DNA of 64,000 nt from JBBDYG01 sp040901765 (GTDB taxonomy: Bacteria > Planctomycetota > Planctomycetia > Pirellulales > Lacipirellulaceae), in NCBI GenBank assembly GCA_040901765.1, contig JBBDYG010000043.1, positions 1 through 64,000 on the forward strand. Reading direction: 5' to 3'. Below the pieces are notes generated by a model. That model was not told where the DNA came from and made no database searches. It worked only from the letters and a program-made list of their open reading frames with translations. Numbering within the stretch: the first letter of the stretch is position 1; the number at the start of each line of letters is the position of its first letter. Made by a program: the position numbers and the translations under genes. Of this stretch, positions 52,530-61,866 are shown in pieces.

Positions 52530-53840
52530 ATGCCCGCCATTACCTCCAATCCGGTTGTTCCCAGTCCGCTGACGGGCGACTTGCTGCCGGCGGCGCTGCG
52601 CGACGACTTTCCGATTCTTAGTCAACACGTGCACGGCGAGCGGCGGCTGGTGTTCCTCGACAACGCCGCCAGCAGTCAGCGGCCGCGGTCGGTTATCGAC
52701 GCGATGGACCGGCTCTACGAGCGCGATTACGCCAATGTGCATCGGGGCATTCACGTGTTGAGCGAACGCAGCACCGACCTTTATGAAGAAGCCCGCCGTA
52801 AAATACAGCGATTTATCGGGGCGCGTAGCGAGCGAGAAATTATTTTCACCTCCGGCACCACGTCCAGCATTAACTTGGTGGCCCGAAGTTGGGGCGACGC
52901 CAACTTGAAGGCCGGGGATGAAATTCTGGTCACTGTCATGGAGCACCACTCCAACCTGGTGCCGTGGTTTCAGCTTGCCGAGCGCACCGGGGCGGTGGTG
53001 AAGCAGGTTCCGATCACCGACGATGGCCAATTGGTGCTCGAGTCGCTCGATAGCTTGCTGACGGAGCGCACGAAGCTGGTGGCCTTCACGGCGGTATCCA
53101 ACACGCTTGGCACAATCAACCCGGTTGCGGAGTTCACCCGCCGCGCGCACGCCGTTGGGGCCGTGGTGCTGGTGGATGGGGCGCAGAGCGTGCCGCATGT
53201 CGCGACGAACGTGGCGGCGCTTGGCGTCGATTTCTTGGCGTTCAGCGGTCACAAGATGTGCGGACCTTCGGGAATCGGTGTGCTGTATGGTCGCGAGGAA
53301 TTGCTGGAAGCGATGCCCCCCTTCATGGGCGGCGGCGGGATGATCAATCGCGTTTACGCCGATCGTTTCACCGCCGGTGAGTTGCCGGCGAAATTCGAAG
53401 CCGGTACGCCGCCGATTGCCGAGGCGATCGGACTCGGCGCAGCCGTGGATTATCTCACCACCGTGGGTCTCGATCGCATCCACCGCCACGAGCTTGAACT
53501 GGTGGGCTATGCGATGGAGCGGCTGGCGAAGATCGACGGCATTCGCATGCTTGGCCCGGGACCGGAACAACGCGCGGGGCTGGTGAGTTTTGTGTTTCCC
53601 CATCCGCATGCGCACGACGTGGCGCAACTGCTCGACAGCCGCGGAGTCGCAGTCCGCGCCGGCCATCACTGCACACAGCCGCTGCACGATCGGCTCGGAA
53701 TTACCGCCAGCACGCGGGCGAGCTTTTATCTCTACAATCGGCCCGATGAAGTCGATGCCCTCGTGGAAGCCCTCGGCCGCATCGCCCGCACATTTCGTCC
53801 CAGCGGGCGCAAACGCAAGAAGACCGACGACATTGCGTAG
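52530..53840 (+). CDS. sufS: Cysteine desulfurase SufS
   Basis: A 436-residue PLP enzyme that removes sulfur from cysteine for Fe-S assembly (EC 2.8.1.7). The fold-type-I features are clear: LVFLDNAASSQRPRSV, IIFTSGTTSSINLVA, MEHHSNLVPW, VDGAQSVPH with the PLP lysine K242 in FSGHKMCGPSG, and the catalytic cysteine C381 in RAGHHCTQPLH. TLGTINPV and KFEAGTPPIAEAI are further SufS words. SufU, its sulfur acceptor, is directly upstream. The start ATG at 52530 is preferred; a TTG three bases earlier is possible. No SufBCD genes are in the window. Confidence 0.95.
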   Translation: MPAITSNPVVPSPLTGDLLPAALRDDFPILSQHVHGERRLVFLDNAASSQRPRSVIDAMDRLYERDYANVHRGIHVLSERSTDLYEEARRKIQRFIGARSEREIIFTSGTTSSINLVARSWGDANLKAGDEILVTVMEHHSNLVPWFQLAERTGAVVKQVPITDDGQLVLESLDSLLTERTKLVAFTAVSNTLGTINPVAEFTRRAHAVGAVVLVDGAQSVPHVATNVAALGVDFLAFSGHKMCGPSGIGVLYGREELLEAMPPFMGGGGMINRVYADRFTAGELPAKFEAGTPPIAEAIGLGAAVDYLTTVGLDRIHRHELELVGYAMERLAKIDGIRMLGPGPEQRAGLVSFVFPHPHAHDVAQLLDSRGVAVRAGHHCTQPLHDRLGITASTRASFYLYNRPDEVDALVEALGRIARTFRPSGRKRKKTDDIA

Positions 53841-53862
53841 CTTCGAAAGCACGTTGTGCGCG

Positions 53863-53952
53863 GGTCTCCCGACCCCGCACAGTGCGGTGGCAAGGTCGGG
53901 AGACCATGCCACAACGCGCCTGTGATTGCCAACTGCACAGGCGAGCCGCCTG
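53863..53952. repeat. Inverted repeats between convergent genes (GGTCTCCCGACC)
   Basis: A perfect 12-base arm pair (53863-53874 and 53894-53905) and a second palindrome around CAGGCG...CGCCTG (53937-53952) lie between the sufS stop and the convergent gene. They may serve as a two-way terminator. Confidence 0.75.
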
Positions 53953-53964
53953 TGCCTACGTGAT

Positions 53965-54534
53965 TTACAGCGGCGCTTCCGGCAGCTTTCGCCGATAGGG
54001 CGGCGTCTCGCGCGGCGGCAAGTCGCCGTCGGTTTCGTCCGCCCACATTCGCCGCTCTTCAGCATTGGCGTAGTAGCGCAGCCATTTTTCCGGATCGCCC
54101 TCGGCGTTCGCGCAGTCCCAATGAAGGTAACTATTGGCGCGCTCGAGCTTCTTCTCGTACGACGGCAGGATGTCGCGATAAATGAGCGTATAGAGTTGAT
54201 AGTCGCTCAAATGATTCGTAAAGTCGAGCACGATCCTCTTCGTGAATAGCCGCTCGATCACGTCCACCAGCAGGTCGCTCAATTCCGCCGGCGAAAGATC
54301 GCCGGGATCGGGAAGCACTAGCTCCGGATCGAACCATTTGCTGATCGGCAGCATCGGCGCGCGTTCCCAGGCGAGCATCGATTCGAGGAACTCATTCTCG
54401 CACCGTGTCGACATCACGCGCGCATTAACGCAGTCGATCGACTCGTCCAGCAGCGGCTCCAACTCATCGCGCAACTGCGCATTTCGCAGTAGATGCTCAA
54501 CGTCGTCGGAATGATATGGCTCGGGAGCAATCAT
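53965..54534 (-). CDS. Small acidic protein of unknown function
   Basis: A 189-residue protein starting at the ATG at 54534 (MIAPEPYHSDDVEHLLRN). The frame is open to 54738, but the extra residues are Arg-rich and unlike a protein start. It is acidic and helical, with words such as FLESMLAWERAPMLPISKWFDPELVLPDP and a Trp/Tyr-rich C-terminal part (YEKKLERANSYLHWDCANAEGDPEKWLRYY). No signal, membrane segment or known motif. I do not recognise the family; the compact composition suggests a soluble cytoplasmic protein. No ribosome site was found. Confidence 0.65.
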   Translation of the reverse strand: MIAPEPYHSDDVEHLLRNAQLRDELEPLLDESIDCVNARVMSTRCENEFLESMLAWERAPMLPISKWFDPELVLPDPGDLSPAELSDLLVDVIERLFTKRIVLDFTNHLSDYQLYTLIYRDILPSYEKKLERANSYLHWDCANAEGDPEKWLRYYANAEERRMWADETDGDLPPRETPPYRRKLPEAPL

Positions 54535-55266
54535 AGCAGGCGCAACAAAAGCAAGCTTCCTAAAACCGACTCTAGTACGTCGCCGCGGGCCACAAGGTTT
54601 CGACCGCGAAACGCTAGCTGCGGCGTTTTTGTAACCGGTTCTGAACGGCGGACGATCCCCTGAGAATGCCGACGCTGGATGTCGTTGACCACGCGCACCA
54701 GTAGTGCGCTGCGGCCGCTCGACGTAACGCGCCGACATTCGTATTCCTTGACTTTACCAAGCGGCCGCACGGCGCAATAGCGACTTCAGGTCACGATCTG
54801 GAAAAGGCAAGCGAGATTACCAAGCGCGACCCGCAAAAAAGGCAATCTCCAGCCACCACAGGCTGCGCAATCGTTAAAGTTGCCTGGACTGAGGTGATTG
54901 GCCCGAGCGAACGGGGGACAAGGGAGAGTACGAACCCTCCCCCGCCGCGGGAGGGAGGGAAATGATTCGCAGGGAAATTTTCGGACAACTGCGGTTTTCG
55001 TCGATCGCTGAAGGGAGATCAGCGGTACAATATCGATCCCGAAAATTCGAAAAAACGCCCGCTGACGCCAAGCAACGTTTGGAGTCGAACATCACCCAGG
55101 TTTTTGTGATGTCGAATCAGGTGGGACAAGCTACGGCCGAACGTTTGAAGTGCCAAAACTGCCTTGCGGGATGGCCTGGTCGCATTTGCGGTCAAATGGC
55201 CTGGAACATATATTTGATTAACTTCAGTGGCGTCGGCACCTATTGCATCGTAACGACAGGCTACGC
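54535..55266. other. Intergenic region with GC-rich palindrome
   Basis: No believable gene. A palindrome (CCCTCCCCCGCCGCGGGAGG, 54935-54959) belongs to the GC-rich element family also seen in coding sequence at 21525-21564 and 63837-63876. The promoter of the ROK kinase gene should lie in the AT-richer end (55150-55266), but no clear boxes were found. Confidence 0.5.
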
Positions 55267-56301
55267 ATGGCAGAAGATCAGCAGTCTATTTCCCTGACGG
55301 ACGCGGAGCGCCCGCTGTTTGCTGGTGTCGACGTCGGCGGGACCAACATCAAGATCGGCTTGGTCGACAACCGCGGCCGGTCGCTGGCGTACACGAGCGT
55401 GCCAACCGATGAAGAGCACGGCCCAGATGATGCCGCGCGGCGCATCGCCGATGGTCTAGCCACGATGCTCACAAAGCATGGAATCGACCGCAAAGAAATC
55501 GCTCGCGTTGGCCTTGCCACACCCGGGCCCATGGACATTCCGTCGGGGATGCTCTTGCATCCCGGAAATCTGCCCCACTGGCACAACACGCCGATTCGCG
55601 ATTTGGTGAGCCAGTCCTGCGGGCTGCCCGTGACGTTTGCCAACGATGCGAACGCTGCCGCCTACGGCGAGTTTTGGCGCGGAGCCGGCCAGCAGTATCA
55701 CAGCATGGTGCTGTTCACGCTCGGCACGGGCATCGGCGGCGGCATTATTGTCGGCGACATGCTCATCGAAGGCACCCATAGTTGTGGTGGCGAGCTTGGG
55801 CACCTGATCATCGACTGCCGCGACGACGCGCCGCGCAATTCGCTCGGCATTCGCGGCACGGTGGAAGGCTTCTGCGGCGCGTACGCGGTGCTCGACCGCA
55901 CGCAACAGGCCCTCGACTCAGGCCGCGCGTCGTCGCTGCGTCGCCGCATCGACGCCGGTGAGGAGCTAACGCCCTTGATGCTTGCCGAAGAAGCCGAAGC
56001 CGGCGATGAGTTTTCGTGGGAAATCATCCGCGAGACCGCCCGCTACATGGCAATCGGCATCGTCACCGCGGTCCATGCTATCGACCCCGATAGCGTGGTG
56101 CTTGGTGGTGGCATGACGTTCGGCGGGGCCGGCCACCCGCTCGGCGAGCGGTTTCTGGGTGTCATCCGAGAGGAAGCCAAATCGCGAATGCTCGCCGCTA
56201 TCGCCGACAAAGTGTCAATCGACTTCGCCCAGCTTGAAAGCGACGCCGGCTACATCGGAGCCGCCGGGCTAGCCCGACTCGAACATCTGCGAAACGAGTA
56301 G
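55267..56301 (+). CDS. ROK-family sugar kinase (glucokinase-like)
   Basis: A 344-residue ROK protein. The ATP site GVDVGGTNIKIGLVDNRG is at the N-terminus, followed by GLATPGPMDIPSGML, TFANDANAAAYGEFWRG and TLGTGIGGGIIVGD. It should phosphorylate glucose or a related sugar (glucokinase-like, EC 2.7.1.2). The start at 55267 gives the expected N-terminus; the frame extends to 55243. The usual ROK zinc motif (CxCGxxGCxE) is not preserved: the corresponding stretch reads LIIDCRDDAPRNSLGIRG, then FCGAYAV, with only two cysteines far apart. The lack of a helix-turn-helix N-terminus argues for a kinase rather than a repressor. Confidence 0.88.
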   Translation: MAEDQQSISLTDAERPLFAGVDVGGTNIKIGLVDNRGRSLAYTSVPTDEEHGPDDAARRIADGLATMLTKHGIDRKEIARVGLATPGPMDIPSGMLLHPGNLPHWHNTPIRDLVSQSCGLPVTFANDANAAAYGEFWRGAGQQYHSMVLFTLGTGIGGGIIVGDMLIEGTHSCGGELGHLIIDCRDDAPRNSLGIRGTVEGFCGAYAVLDRTQQALDSGRASSLRRRIDAGEELTPLMLAEEAEAGDEFSWEIIRETARYMAIGIVTAVHAIDPDSVVLGGGMTFGGAGHPLGERFLGVIREEAKSRMLAAIADKVSIDFAQLESDAGYIGAAGLARLEHLRNE

Positions 56302-56308
56302 GAATGAG

Positions 56309-56474
56309 TCGCGGACGAACGCGGATCGAGCGGAGAATCGCCGATCAGAGGAAGCAAATTGCAATCCGGCTGCCTCTCTCGAGCGATAGGATTACCGCAC
56401 GAACTTTCTATTCAGTGATACAATCACTTTATCCAGATCCGAATCTATCTGCACGATCCGTGTTCATCCGCGAC
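56309..56474. repeat. Long-armed inverted repeat upstream of lepA
   Basis: Arms GTCGCGGACGAACGCGGAT (56309-56327) and ATCCGTGTTCATCCGCGAC (56456-56474) are complementary with few mismatches across a 128-base centre. The family (natural-language-like runs of CGCGGATGAACACGG) recurs at 63201-63230. Confidence 0.65.
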
Positions 56475-56499
56475 TAATTCCCCCATTCACCGATAATCC

Positions 56500-58317
56500 A
56501 TGACTGTCCCGAAATACATCCGCAACTTCTCCATCGTCGCCCACATCGACCACGGCAAGAGCACGCTGGCCGATCGGTTGTTGGAAATCACCGGTACCAT
56601 CAGCAAGCGCGAGATGAAGGAACAAGTACTCGACGACATGGATCTGGAGCGGCAACGGGGGATCACGATCAAGGCCCGCGCCGTCTCGATGCGCTACACC
56701 CACCACGGCCAAGAATACGAACTGAACCTGATCGACACGCCGGGGCACGTCGATTTTCAGTACGAAGTGTCGCGGTCGCTGGCCTGTTGCGAAGGAGCGG
56801 TGCTGCTGGTCGATGCCTTTCAAGGGGTTGAAGCGCAAACCGTCGCCAACGCCTATGCCGCGATGGCGCAGGAGCTAACGATCGTGCCGGTGATCAACAA
56901 GATCGATCTGGTTCATGCCCGCGTCGACGAAGTGAAGCAGGAAATGGAGCATACCCTGGCGATCGATTCGGACGAAGTGCTGGGTTGCAGTGGCAAGTCG
57001 GGTGTCGGTTGCGAGGCCGTGCTGGGAGCGGTGATCCAGCGCGTTCCGCCGCCGTCCGGAGATCCAAACGCCACGCTTCAAGCAATGGTCTTCGATTCAA
57101 TCTACGACGATTTCCGCGGCGCCGTGACGTATGTGCGGATTCTCAACGGCACAGTTCGAAAGGGCCAACGCATCAAATTCCTGCAAGCGGGAACCTCGCA
57201 CGAAGTCGTTGAACTGGGCCAGTTCACGCCCAAGCGATCGGCCCGCCCGCAGCTTTCGGCAGGGCAGGTCGGTTACATCATCTGCAACATCAAGTCGATC
57301 AGCCAGGTTCACATCGGCGACACGATCACCGTCGCCGAGGGTGCGCCCGCCGCCGCCGTGCCCGGCTATCAAGAACCAAAGCGGATGGTCTTCTGCGGGC
57401 TGTATCCCAGCGATGGCCAGGACTTCGAGCAACTTCGCGAGGCGCTCAGTAAGCTCTCGATCAATGATCCCAGCTTCGACTTCGAACCGGAAACAAGCGA
57501 CGCCCTCGGCTTCGGTTTTCGCTGCGGCTTCTTGGGTTTGCTGCATATGGAGATCGTGCAGCAGCGTTTGGAGCAAGAGGCCGACATCGACCTGGTGCAA
57601 ACCGCGCCGAACGTCACCTATGAAATCGTGAACGTGCAAGGCGAAGTGATGGAGGTTCACACCCCCCAGCGCGTGCCGGATCAAGGCGAGATCGAAGAAT
57701 TCCGCCAACCGATTGTGCGGGTGAATTTCGTGCTGCCTACCGAATACATCGGCGGGATCATGAAGCTTTGCTCCGACCGGCGGGGAATCTATGTCCGCAC
57801 CGAGTACCTTTCGCCCACGCGGGCGATGCTCGTTTACGACCTGGCACTCGCCGACGTGATCTACGATATGCACGATCGCCTCAAAAGCACCACTCGCGGC
57901 TACGGCACGATGGATTACGAATTGAAGGGTTACGAGCCAGCCGAGTTGGTGCGGCTCGACATCTTAGTAAAGGGTGAACGGGTCGACGCCCTTTCGATCA
58001 TCTGCGACCGCCGCGATGCGGACGTCCGGGGCCGGGCCGTGATCAAAAAGCTCAAAGAAGAAATTCCCCGGCACATGTTCGAGGTGCCGCTGCAGGCCGC
58101 TATCGGCACCCGCGTGATCGCCCGCGAAACCATCTCCGCGATGCGTAAGAACGTCACCGCCAAATGCTACGGCGGCGACATCAGCCGCAAACGCAAGCTC
58201 TGGGAAAAACAGAAGGAAGGCAAAAAACGCATGAAGTCGATCGGCCAGGTCGATATTCCGCAGAAGGCATTCCTCGCGGTGTTGGAGACGGGTGAGGAAG
58301 AAGGGAAGAAAAAGTAA
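56500..58317 (+). CDS. lepA: Elongation factor 4 (LepA)
   Basis: A 605-residue translational GTPase, close to E. coli LepA (599). G-motifs are complete: AHIDHGKSTLADR, RGITIKA, DTPGHVDF and NKIDL. The domain II (GAVTYVRILNGTVRKGQRI), domain III/V region (FCGLYPSDGQDFEQLREAL, LGFGFRCGFLGLLHMEIV) and the LepA-specific C-terminal domain (TAKCYGGDISRKRKLWEKQKEGKKRMKSIGQ, key words CYGGDISRKRKLWEKQ and KRMKSIG) are present. EF-4 acts on stalled or mistranslocated ribosomes. The gene stands alone, with an inverted repeat upstream. Confidence 0.97.
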   Translation: MTVPKYIRNFSIVAHIDHGKSTLADRLLEITGTISKREMKEQVLDDMDLERQRGITIKARAVSMRYTHHGQEYELNLIDTPGHVDFQYEVSRSLACCEGAVLLVDAFQGVEAQTVANAYAAMAQELTIVPVINKIDLVHARVDEVKQEMEHTLAIDSDEVLGCSGKSGVGCEAVLGAVIQRVPPPSGDPNATLQAMVFDSIYDDFRGAVTYVRILNGTVRKGQRIKFLQAGTSHEVVELGQFTPKRSARPQLSAGQVGYIICNIKSISQVHIGDTITVAEGAPAAAVPGYQEPKRMVFCGLYPSDGQDFEQLREALSKLSINDPSFDFEPETSDALGFGFRCGFLGLLHMEIVQQRLEQEADIDLVQTAPNVTYEIVNVQGEVMEVHTPQRVPDQGEIEEFRQPIVRVNFVLPTEYIGGIMKLCSDRRGIYVRTEYLSPTRAMLVYDLALADVIYDMHDRLKSTTRGYGTMDYELKGYEPAELVRLDILVKGERVDALSIICDRRDADVRGRAVIKKLKEEIPRHMFEVPLQAAIGTRVIARETISAMRKNVTAKCYGGDISRKRKLWEKQKEGKKRMKSIGQVDIPQKAFLAVLETGEEEGKKK

Positions 58318-58353
58318 GGCGAGCCGGCTTGCGTAAGCGGCCGTAGAAAAGCT

Positions 58354-58941
58354 ATGCATCTGCCCATGCCATCGCGTGACCAACTCATCCGCTGGTGGCC
58401 CTGGCTCGCGACCGCTGCGACACTGTTGCTCGCCGTGCTCGCGCTCCGTTTGGAGGGCCGCATCTGGTTTTGCGAGTGCGGCAACATTCGTGTCTGGATC
58501 GCCGACGCACGTTCGCCCCACACTTCGCAGCATTTGCTCGATCCATATAGCCTCACGCATTTGGAGCATGGCGTGGTGCTCTATTGGCTCCTCAAGTGGT
58601 GTCTCCCGCGTTGGCAGTGGCCGGCTCGGTTTTGGCTGGGAACTCTTATCGAATCGCTGTGGGAAGTCGTTGAAAACACGCCGTGGGTGATCCAACGCTA
58701 CCGCGATGCCACCGCGGCGCTCGGTTATGCGGGCGATTCGATCGTCAATTCGCTGGGCGATATTCTCGCGTGCGCAGCGGGACTGCTGCTCGCGCCGCCG
58801 CTGGGCTGGCGCGGCACCCTGGCGCTACTGGTGCTGATGGAAGTCGCGCTCGCGTACACAATCCGCGACAACCTCTTCCTGAGCGTGATCATGCTGCTGC
58901 ACGACATCGACGGACTAAAGGCGTGGCAGGTAGCCGCCTGA
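58354..58941 (+). CDS. DUF2585 (UPF0314) membrane protein
   Basis: A 195-residue polytopic membrane protein of the DUF2585 family. The N-terminal segment (PWLATAATLLLAVLAL) is followed by the family words GRIWFCECGNIRVWIADARSP, HTSQHLLDPYSLTHLEHGVVLYW, ESLWEVVENTPWVIQRYR and SIVNSLGDILACAAGLLLA, the last near GYAGDSIVNSLGD. The function is unknown. The start at 58354 was chosen; the methionine at residue 5 is also possible. It lies 37 bases after lepA, with a repeat unit in the gap. Confidence 0.92.
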   Translation: MHLPMPSRDQLIRWWPWLATAATLLLAVLALRLEGRIWFCECGNIRVWIADARSPHTSQHLLDPYSLTHLEHGVVLYWLLKWCLPRWQWPARFWLGTLIESLWEVVENTPWVIQRYRDATAALGYAGDSIVNSLGDILACAAGLLLAPPLGWRGTLALLVLMEVALAYTIRDNLFLSVIMLLHDIDGLKAWQVAA

Positions 58942-58952
58942 TCGCAATGCCA

Positions 58953-59022
58953 GCGAGCCGGTTCGCGTAAGCGGCCGGAGTCTCGCCCGATCACTCCGAC
59001 CGCTTACGCGGATCGGCTCGCT
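58953..59022. repeat. GCGAGCCGG...GTAAGCGGCC inverted repeat
   Basis: Arms GCGAGCCGGTTCGCGTAAGC (from 58953) and CCGCTTACGCGGATCGGC (to 59018) are complementary with few mismatches. A single half-unit lies at 58319-58345 after lepA. It separates two convergent genes and may act as a two-way terminator. Confidence 0.78.
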
Positions 59023-59031
59023 TGGGAAATG

Positions 59032-60333
59032 TTACACCGCGGACGAGCGGCGTGGCTTCGACCTTCGCGGACCGTTTCCGGACGCTGCACCCGCTGCTTG
59101 CGGGCGGCGGTTCGTTCTGGCGGGTTCGCTGCGGCGCTGCTGTGCGGGCCGGCTCTTGCGTCCCGCGGGTCGCGGCGCCGGCATCGGCGCGGGGCCGAGG
59201 CCTTGCGGCGGATGGTCGCGGTCCACGTCGATTGCTCGACGAATCAGCCGCTCGATCGCTTTCAGGTAGGCCCGTTCTTCATGGTCGCAGAACGAAACCG
59301 CGATCCCGGTCGTTCCCGCGCGACCGGTGCGGCCGATGCGGTGAACGTAGGTTTCCGGCTCGTTCGGCAAGTCGAAATTGAACACGTGCGACACGGCATC
59401 GACATCAATGCCGCGGGCGGCCACGTCGGTCGCCACCAGGATCGGCGGCCGGCTCGACTTGAACGCCGCCAGCGATCGCTGACGCGACGATTGGCTCTTG
59501 TCGCCGTGCATCGCTTCGGCGCGAATGCCCGATTTGTTGAGGTGCTTCGACAACCGATCGGCGCCCCGCTTGGTGCGCGTGAACACCAGCGCGCGGCCTA
59601 CGGCGCGGGTCGAGATCAAGTGTGCGAGCAACTCCGGCTTGCGATTCTTCGGTACGTAGCAGACGGATTGCTCGATCAACTCAGTCGTCGCCTTCACGGG
59701 AGCTATGCGGACCTGAATCGGGTCGTTCAATATCTTGTCGGCAAGTTTTTCAATCTCAGCCGGCATCGTCGCAGAGAACAACAGCGTCTGGCGACGGGCT
59801 GGCACTTTGGCAATGATCTTTCGTAAATCGGGCAGGAAGCCCATGTCGAGCATCCGGTCCGCTTCGTCGAGCACGAACGTCTCGACGCCGCGTAGATCGA
59901 TAAAGCCCTGGTCCATCAGATCGACCAATCGACCGGGTGTGGCCACGAGCACGTCAACGCCCTGTCGCAGTGCGCGGACCTGAGGACTTTGCCCGACGCC
60001 GCCGAAAACGACGGTCTGACGTATCCGGGTATGCCGGCCATACACTTTAAAGGCATCGCCTATTTGGGCGGCCAGCTCGCGCGTCGGCGAAAGGACCAGC
60101 ACGCGGATGCGGCGGCCCTGTTCGGGCGGCGCAGCTCCCTCGCTGAGGCGATGCAAAATCGGCAGCGCGAACGCGGCCGTTTTACCGGTGCCTGTTTGTG
60201 CGCACGCGAGCACATCGCGGCCCGCGAGGGCATGCGGAATCGCTGCGGCTTGAATCGGAGTGGGGGCCGTGTAACCTTCGGCCGCAATTGCGCGCATCAA
60301 GGGCGCAGCAAGAGACAAATCATCGAACTTCAT
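59032..60333 (-). CDS. DEAD-box RNA helicase
   Basis: A 433-residue RhlE-like DEAD-box helicase. Motifs are in order: Q-motif and motif I (AQTGTGKTAAFALPI), PTRELAAQI, VATPGRLVDLM, motif II DEAD in VLDEADRML, motif III SATMP, then FTRTKRGADRLS, VATDVAARGIDV and HRIGRTGRAG. The C-terminal 65 residues form a basic Arg/Pro/Ala-rich tail, typical for RNA-binding extensions. It unwinds short RNA duplexes using ATP and probably helps ribosome assembly or RNA decay. The start at 60333 has AGGACC about 5 bases upstream. Confidence 0.95.
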   Translation of the reverse strand: MKFDDLSLAAPLMRAIAAEGYTAPTPIQAAAIPHALAGRDVLACAQTGTGKTAAFALPILHRLSEGAAPPEQGRRIRVLVLSPTRELAAQIGDAFKVYGRHTRIRQTVVFGGVGQSPQVRALRQGVDVLVATPGRLVDLMDQGFIDLRGVETFVLDEADRMLDMGFLPDLRKIIAKVPARRQTLLFSATMPAEIEKLADKILNDPIQVRIAPVKATTELIEQSVCYVPKNRKPELLAHLISTRAVGRALVFTRTKRGADRLSKHLNKSGIRAEAMHGDKSQSSRQRSLAAFKSSRPPILVATDVAARGIDVDAVSHVFNFDLPNEPETYVHRIGRTGRAGTTGIAVSFCDHEERAYLKAIERLIRRAIDVDRDHPPQGLGPAPMPAPRPAGRKSRPAQQRRSEPARTNRRPQAAGAASGNGPRRSKPRRSSAV

Positions 60334-60560
60334 GGGAGGTCCTGTAAGGAAACCCAGGACCTAATGCATGAAACGCAGGGTGCGTTCTCAGAAAACCATT
60401 GGACCTGGCAAGAATCCAATGGCGAGGCCGAAAGGAATCAAGATGTCGCAAGTATACCACGCCCGGCGAGAAAGTCCAGAGCGGCTATTTGATGAGCGAA
60501 TCGAGGGGAGGAGCGTTCCGCCATTTGACCGAATGAACACGATGGTGGTCCGGCAGTCTT

Positions 60561-60772
60561 CATCCTGGAGGGATGACAGCCATTAGCCGGTGGTCGCGCA
60601 GCGCACCACCGGTAAGCGATCCCGCGGCGCGCACGACCCCGGCGGGGTCGCAGCAAATTGGCGCTAAATAAAGCTGCTGGCACACCCTCCGGGGTGCTGA
60701 AATTCAATGCTCGATCTACCGGCAGTGGCGCTGCGTTTACTGCCGGCTAATGGCTGTCAAGCCTCCGGCTTG
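60561..60772 (+). repeat. Long interspersed repeat, GCCATTAGCCGGTGGT family, copy 3
   Basis: About 212 bases with the same modules as copy 1 (37363-37570): GATGACAGCCATTAGCCGG, GCGCACCACCGG, GACCCCGGCGGGGTCGCAG, GGGGTGCTGAA and GCCGGCTAATGGCTGTCAAG. It starts and ends with inverted GCCATTAG/CTAATGGC words, so each full copy may fold into one long hairpin complex. The gap 60334-60560 shows nothing else. Confidence 0.87.
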
Positions 60773-60780
60773 AAACCAAT

Positions 60781-61629
60781 TCACATTCCCTGCTGCGTGA
60801 GCCGGTCGCTCGTCAATTGCTCGACGCCGTTGTGCCACGACGAGTTCCCACTGCTGTCGGCGAACCGCGTCGTGCCCGCGAGCTTCACCTGATCGTCGTC
60901 AAGTTTCACCAGCGACGTGTAGCGGGGGTGCTGCGAATCTTTGTAGGGGTCGTTGTGCTTGGCGTTGTAGCAGCAGATCAGCGCCCAGCGGTCGTTTGGT
61001 GACTTATTCTGATCGCTGCGGTGCAACAGGTTCGAGTGGAAAAACAGCGCATCGCCCGGCACCATTTCGACGTACACCAGCGGCAGCCGCTCGACTGCGG
61101 CGGCGACGCGCTCGGGGTCCGCGCCAGTTTGGTCGCCCACTTTCATGTGGGTCACGCGGCCCATGCGATGCGAATCGCCCAACACCTGCATGCAGCCGTT
61201 CTCGCGGGTGCAGGGATCGACCGCGATGAAAACGCTGCACAGGTCGGGAAACAGCACGCCGTTCTCGTACCAGTAACCGTAGTCCTGGTGCCACGCCCAA
61301 GCACCGCCCGTCTGGGCCTCTTTCATGATCATCTTTGAGTGGTAGTGGTACGCCTCGTCGCTTAGAAGCTGTTCGACCGAATCGACCACCCGACGGCTGC
61401 GGGCAATCGCGCCGTAGATTCCTTCGCCGGGATGGTTCCACAACGCCAACCGCACCCGCCCCCCTTCCCCGTCGCCGCGACCAAAGGCGTGCTCGTCGAG
61501 CGCCCGGTCTTCCTTGGCGGCGCGATGCAATAGCCCGATTTCCTCCGGGTCGAACAGCGACTTGACCACCAGATATCCCTGCTGATGATATTGGGCGACT
61601 TGATCCTTCGAGAAAACGCCAGAACCCAT
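60781..61629 (-). CDS. Phytanoyl-CoA dioxygenase (PhyH) family protein
   Basis: A 282-residue Fe(II)/2-oxoglutarate-dependent oxygenase of the PhyH family. The iron-binding HxD is in WAWHQDYGYWYENGVLFPD, and the distal histidine in FFHSNLLHRSDQN; an arginine-bearing word follows (NDRWALICCYN). The front has YHQQGYLVVKSLFDPEEIGLLH, the usual PhyH opening. It should hydroxylate an unknown small molecule or lipid. The final 50 residues (LVKLDDDQVKLAGTTRFADSSGNSSWHNGVEQ) are family-typical of planctomycete members. It is divergent from the Gfo/Idh gene, with an inverted repeat between them. Confidence 0.92.
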   Translation of the reverse strand: MGSGVFSKDQVAQYHQQGYLVVKSLFDPEEIGLLHRAAKEDRALDEHAFGRGDGEGGRVRLALWNHPGEGIYGAIARSRRVVDSVEQLLSDEAYHYHSKMIMKEAQTGGAWAWHQDYGYWYENGVLFPDLCSVFIAVDPCTRENGCMQVLGDSHRMGRVTHMKVGDQTGADPERVAAAVERLPLVYVEMVPGDALFFHSNLLHRSDQNKSPNDRWALICCYNAKHNDPYKDSQHPRYTSLVKLDDDQVKLAGTTRFADSSGNSSWHNGVEQLTSDRLTQQGM

Positions 61630-61650
61630 TGCATGCTCCCGGAAAGAGTA

Positions 61651-61720
61651 ACCACAACGGTACGAAGGACACGAAGCCCGAATTCCTAGATTTTCTTTGT
61701 GTCCGTTGTGCCGTTGTGGT
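61651..61720. repeat. Inverted repeat between divergent genes
   Basis: Arms ACCACAACGGTACGAAGGAC (from 61651) and TGTGCCGTTGTGGT (to 61720) are complementary with few mismatches; the whole spans 70 bases. Confidence 0.7.
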
Positions 61721-61866
61721 TTGTTTTCATTAGATTTCCAGCGTCCTGCCCGCCGGAAGGTTTGTCAATGATCGTTGCAATTTCGGGTGCGGGCGGGCAT
61801 ATTGAAGGGGCGGCCTGCGGCGAGGCCCAACCATTCCTGCCCCCCTCTCCTGGAGAACCCCATCCG

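Noticed and set aside
52506..54065. 519-residue minus-strand open frame
   Set aside because: It lies opposite sufS, has His/Arg-rich composition and no motif; it is a high-GC antisense shadow.
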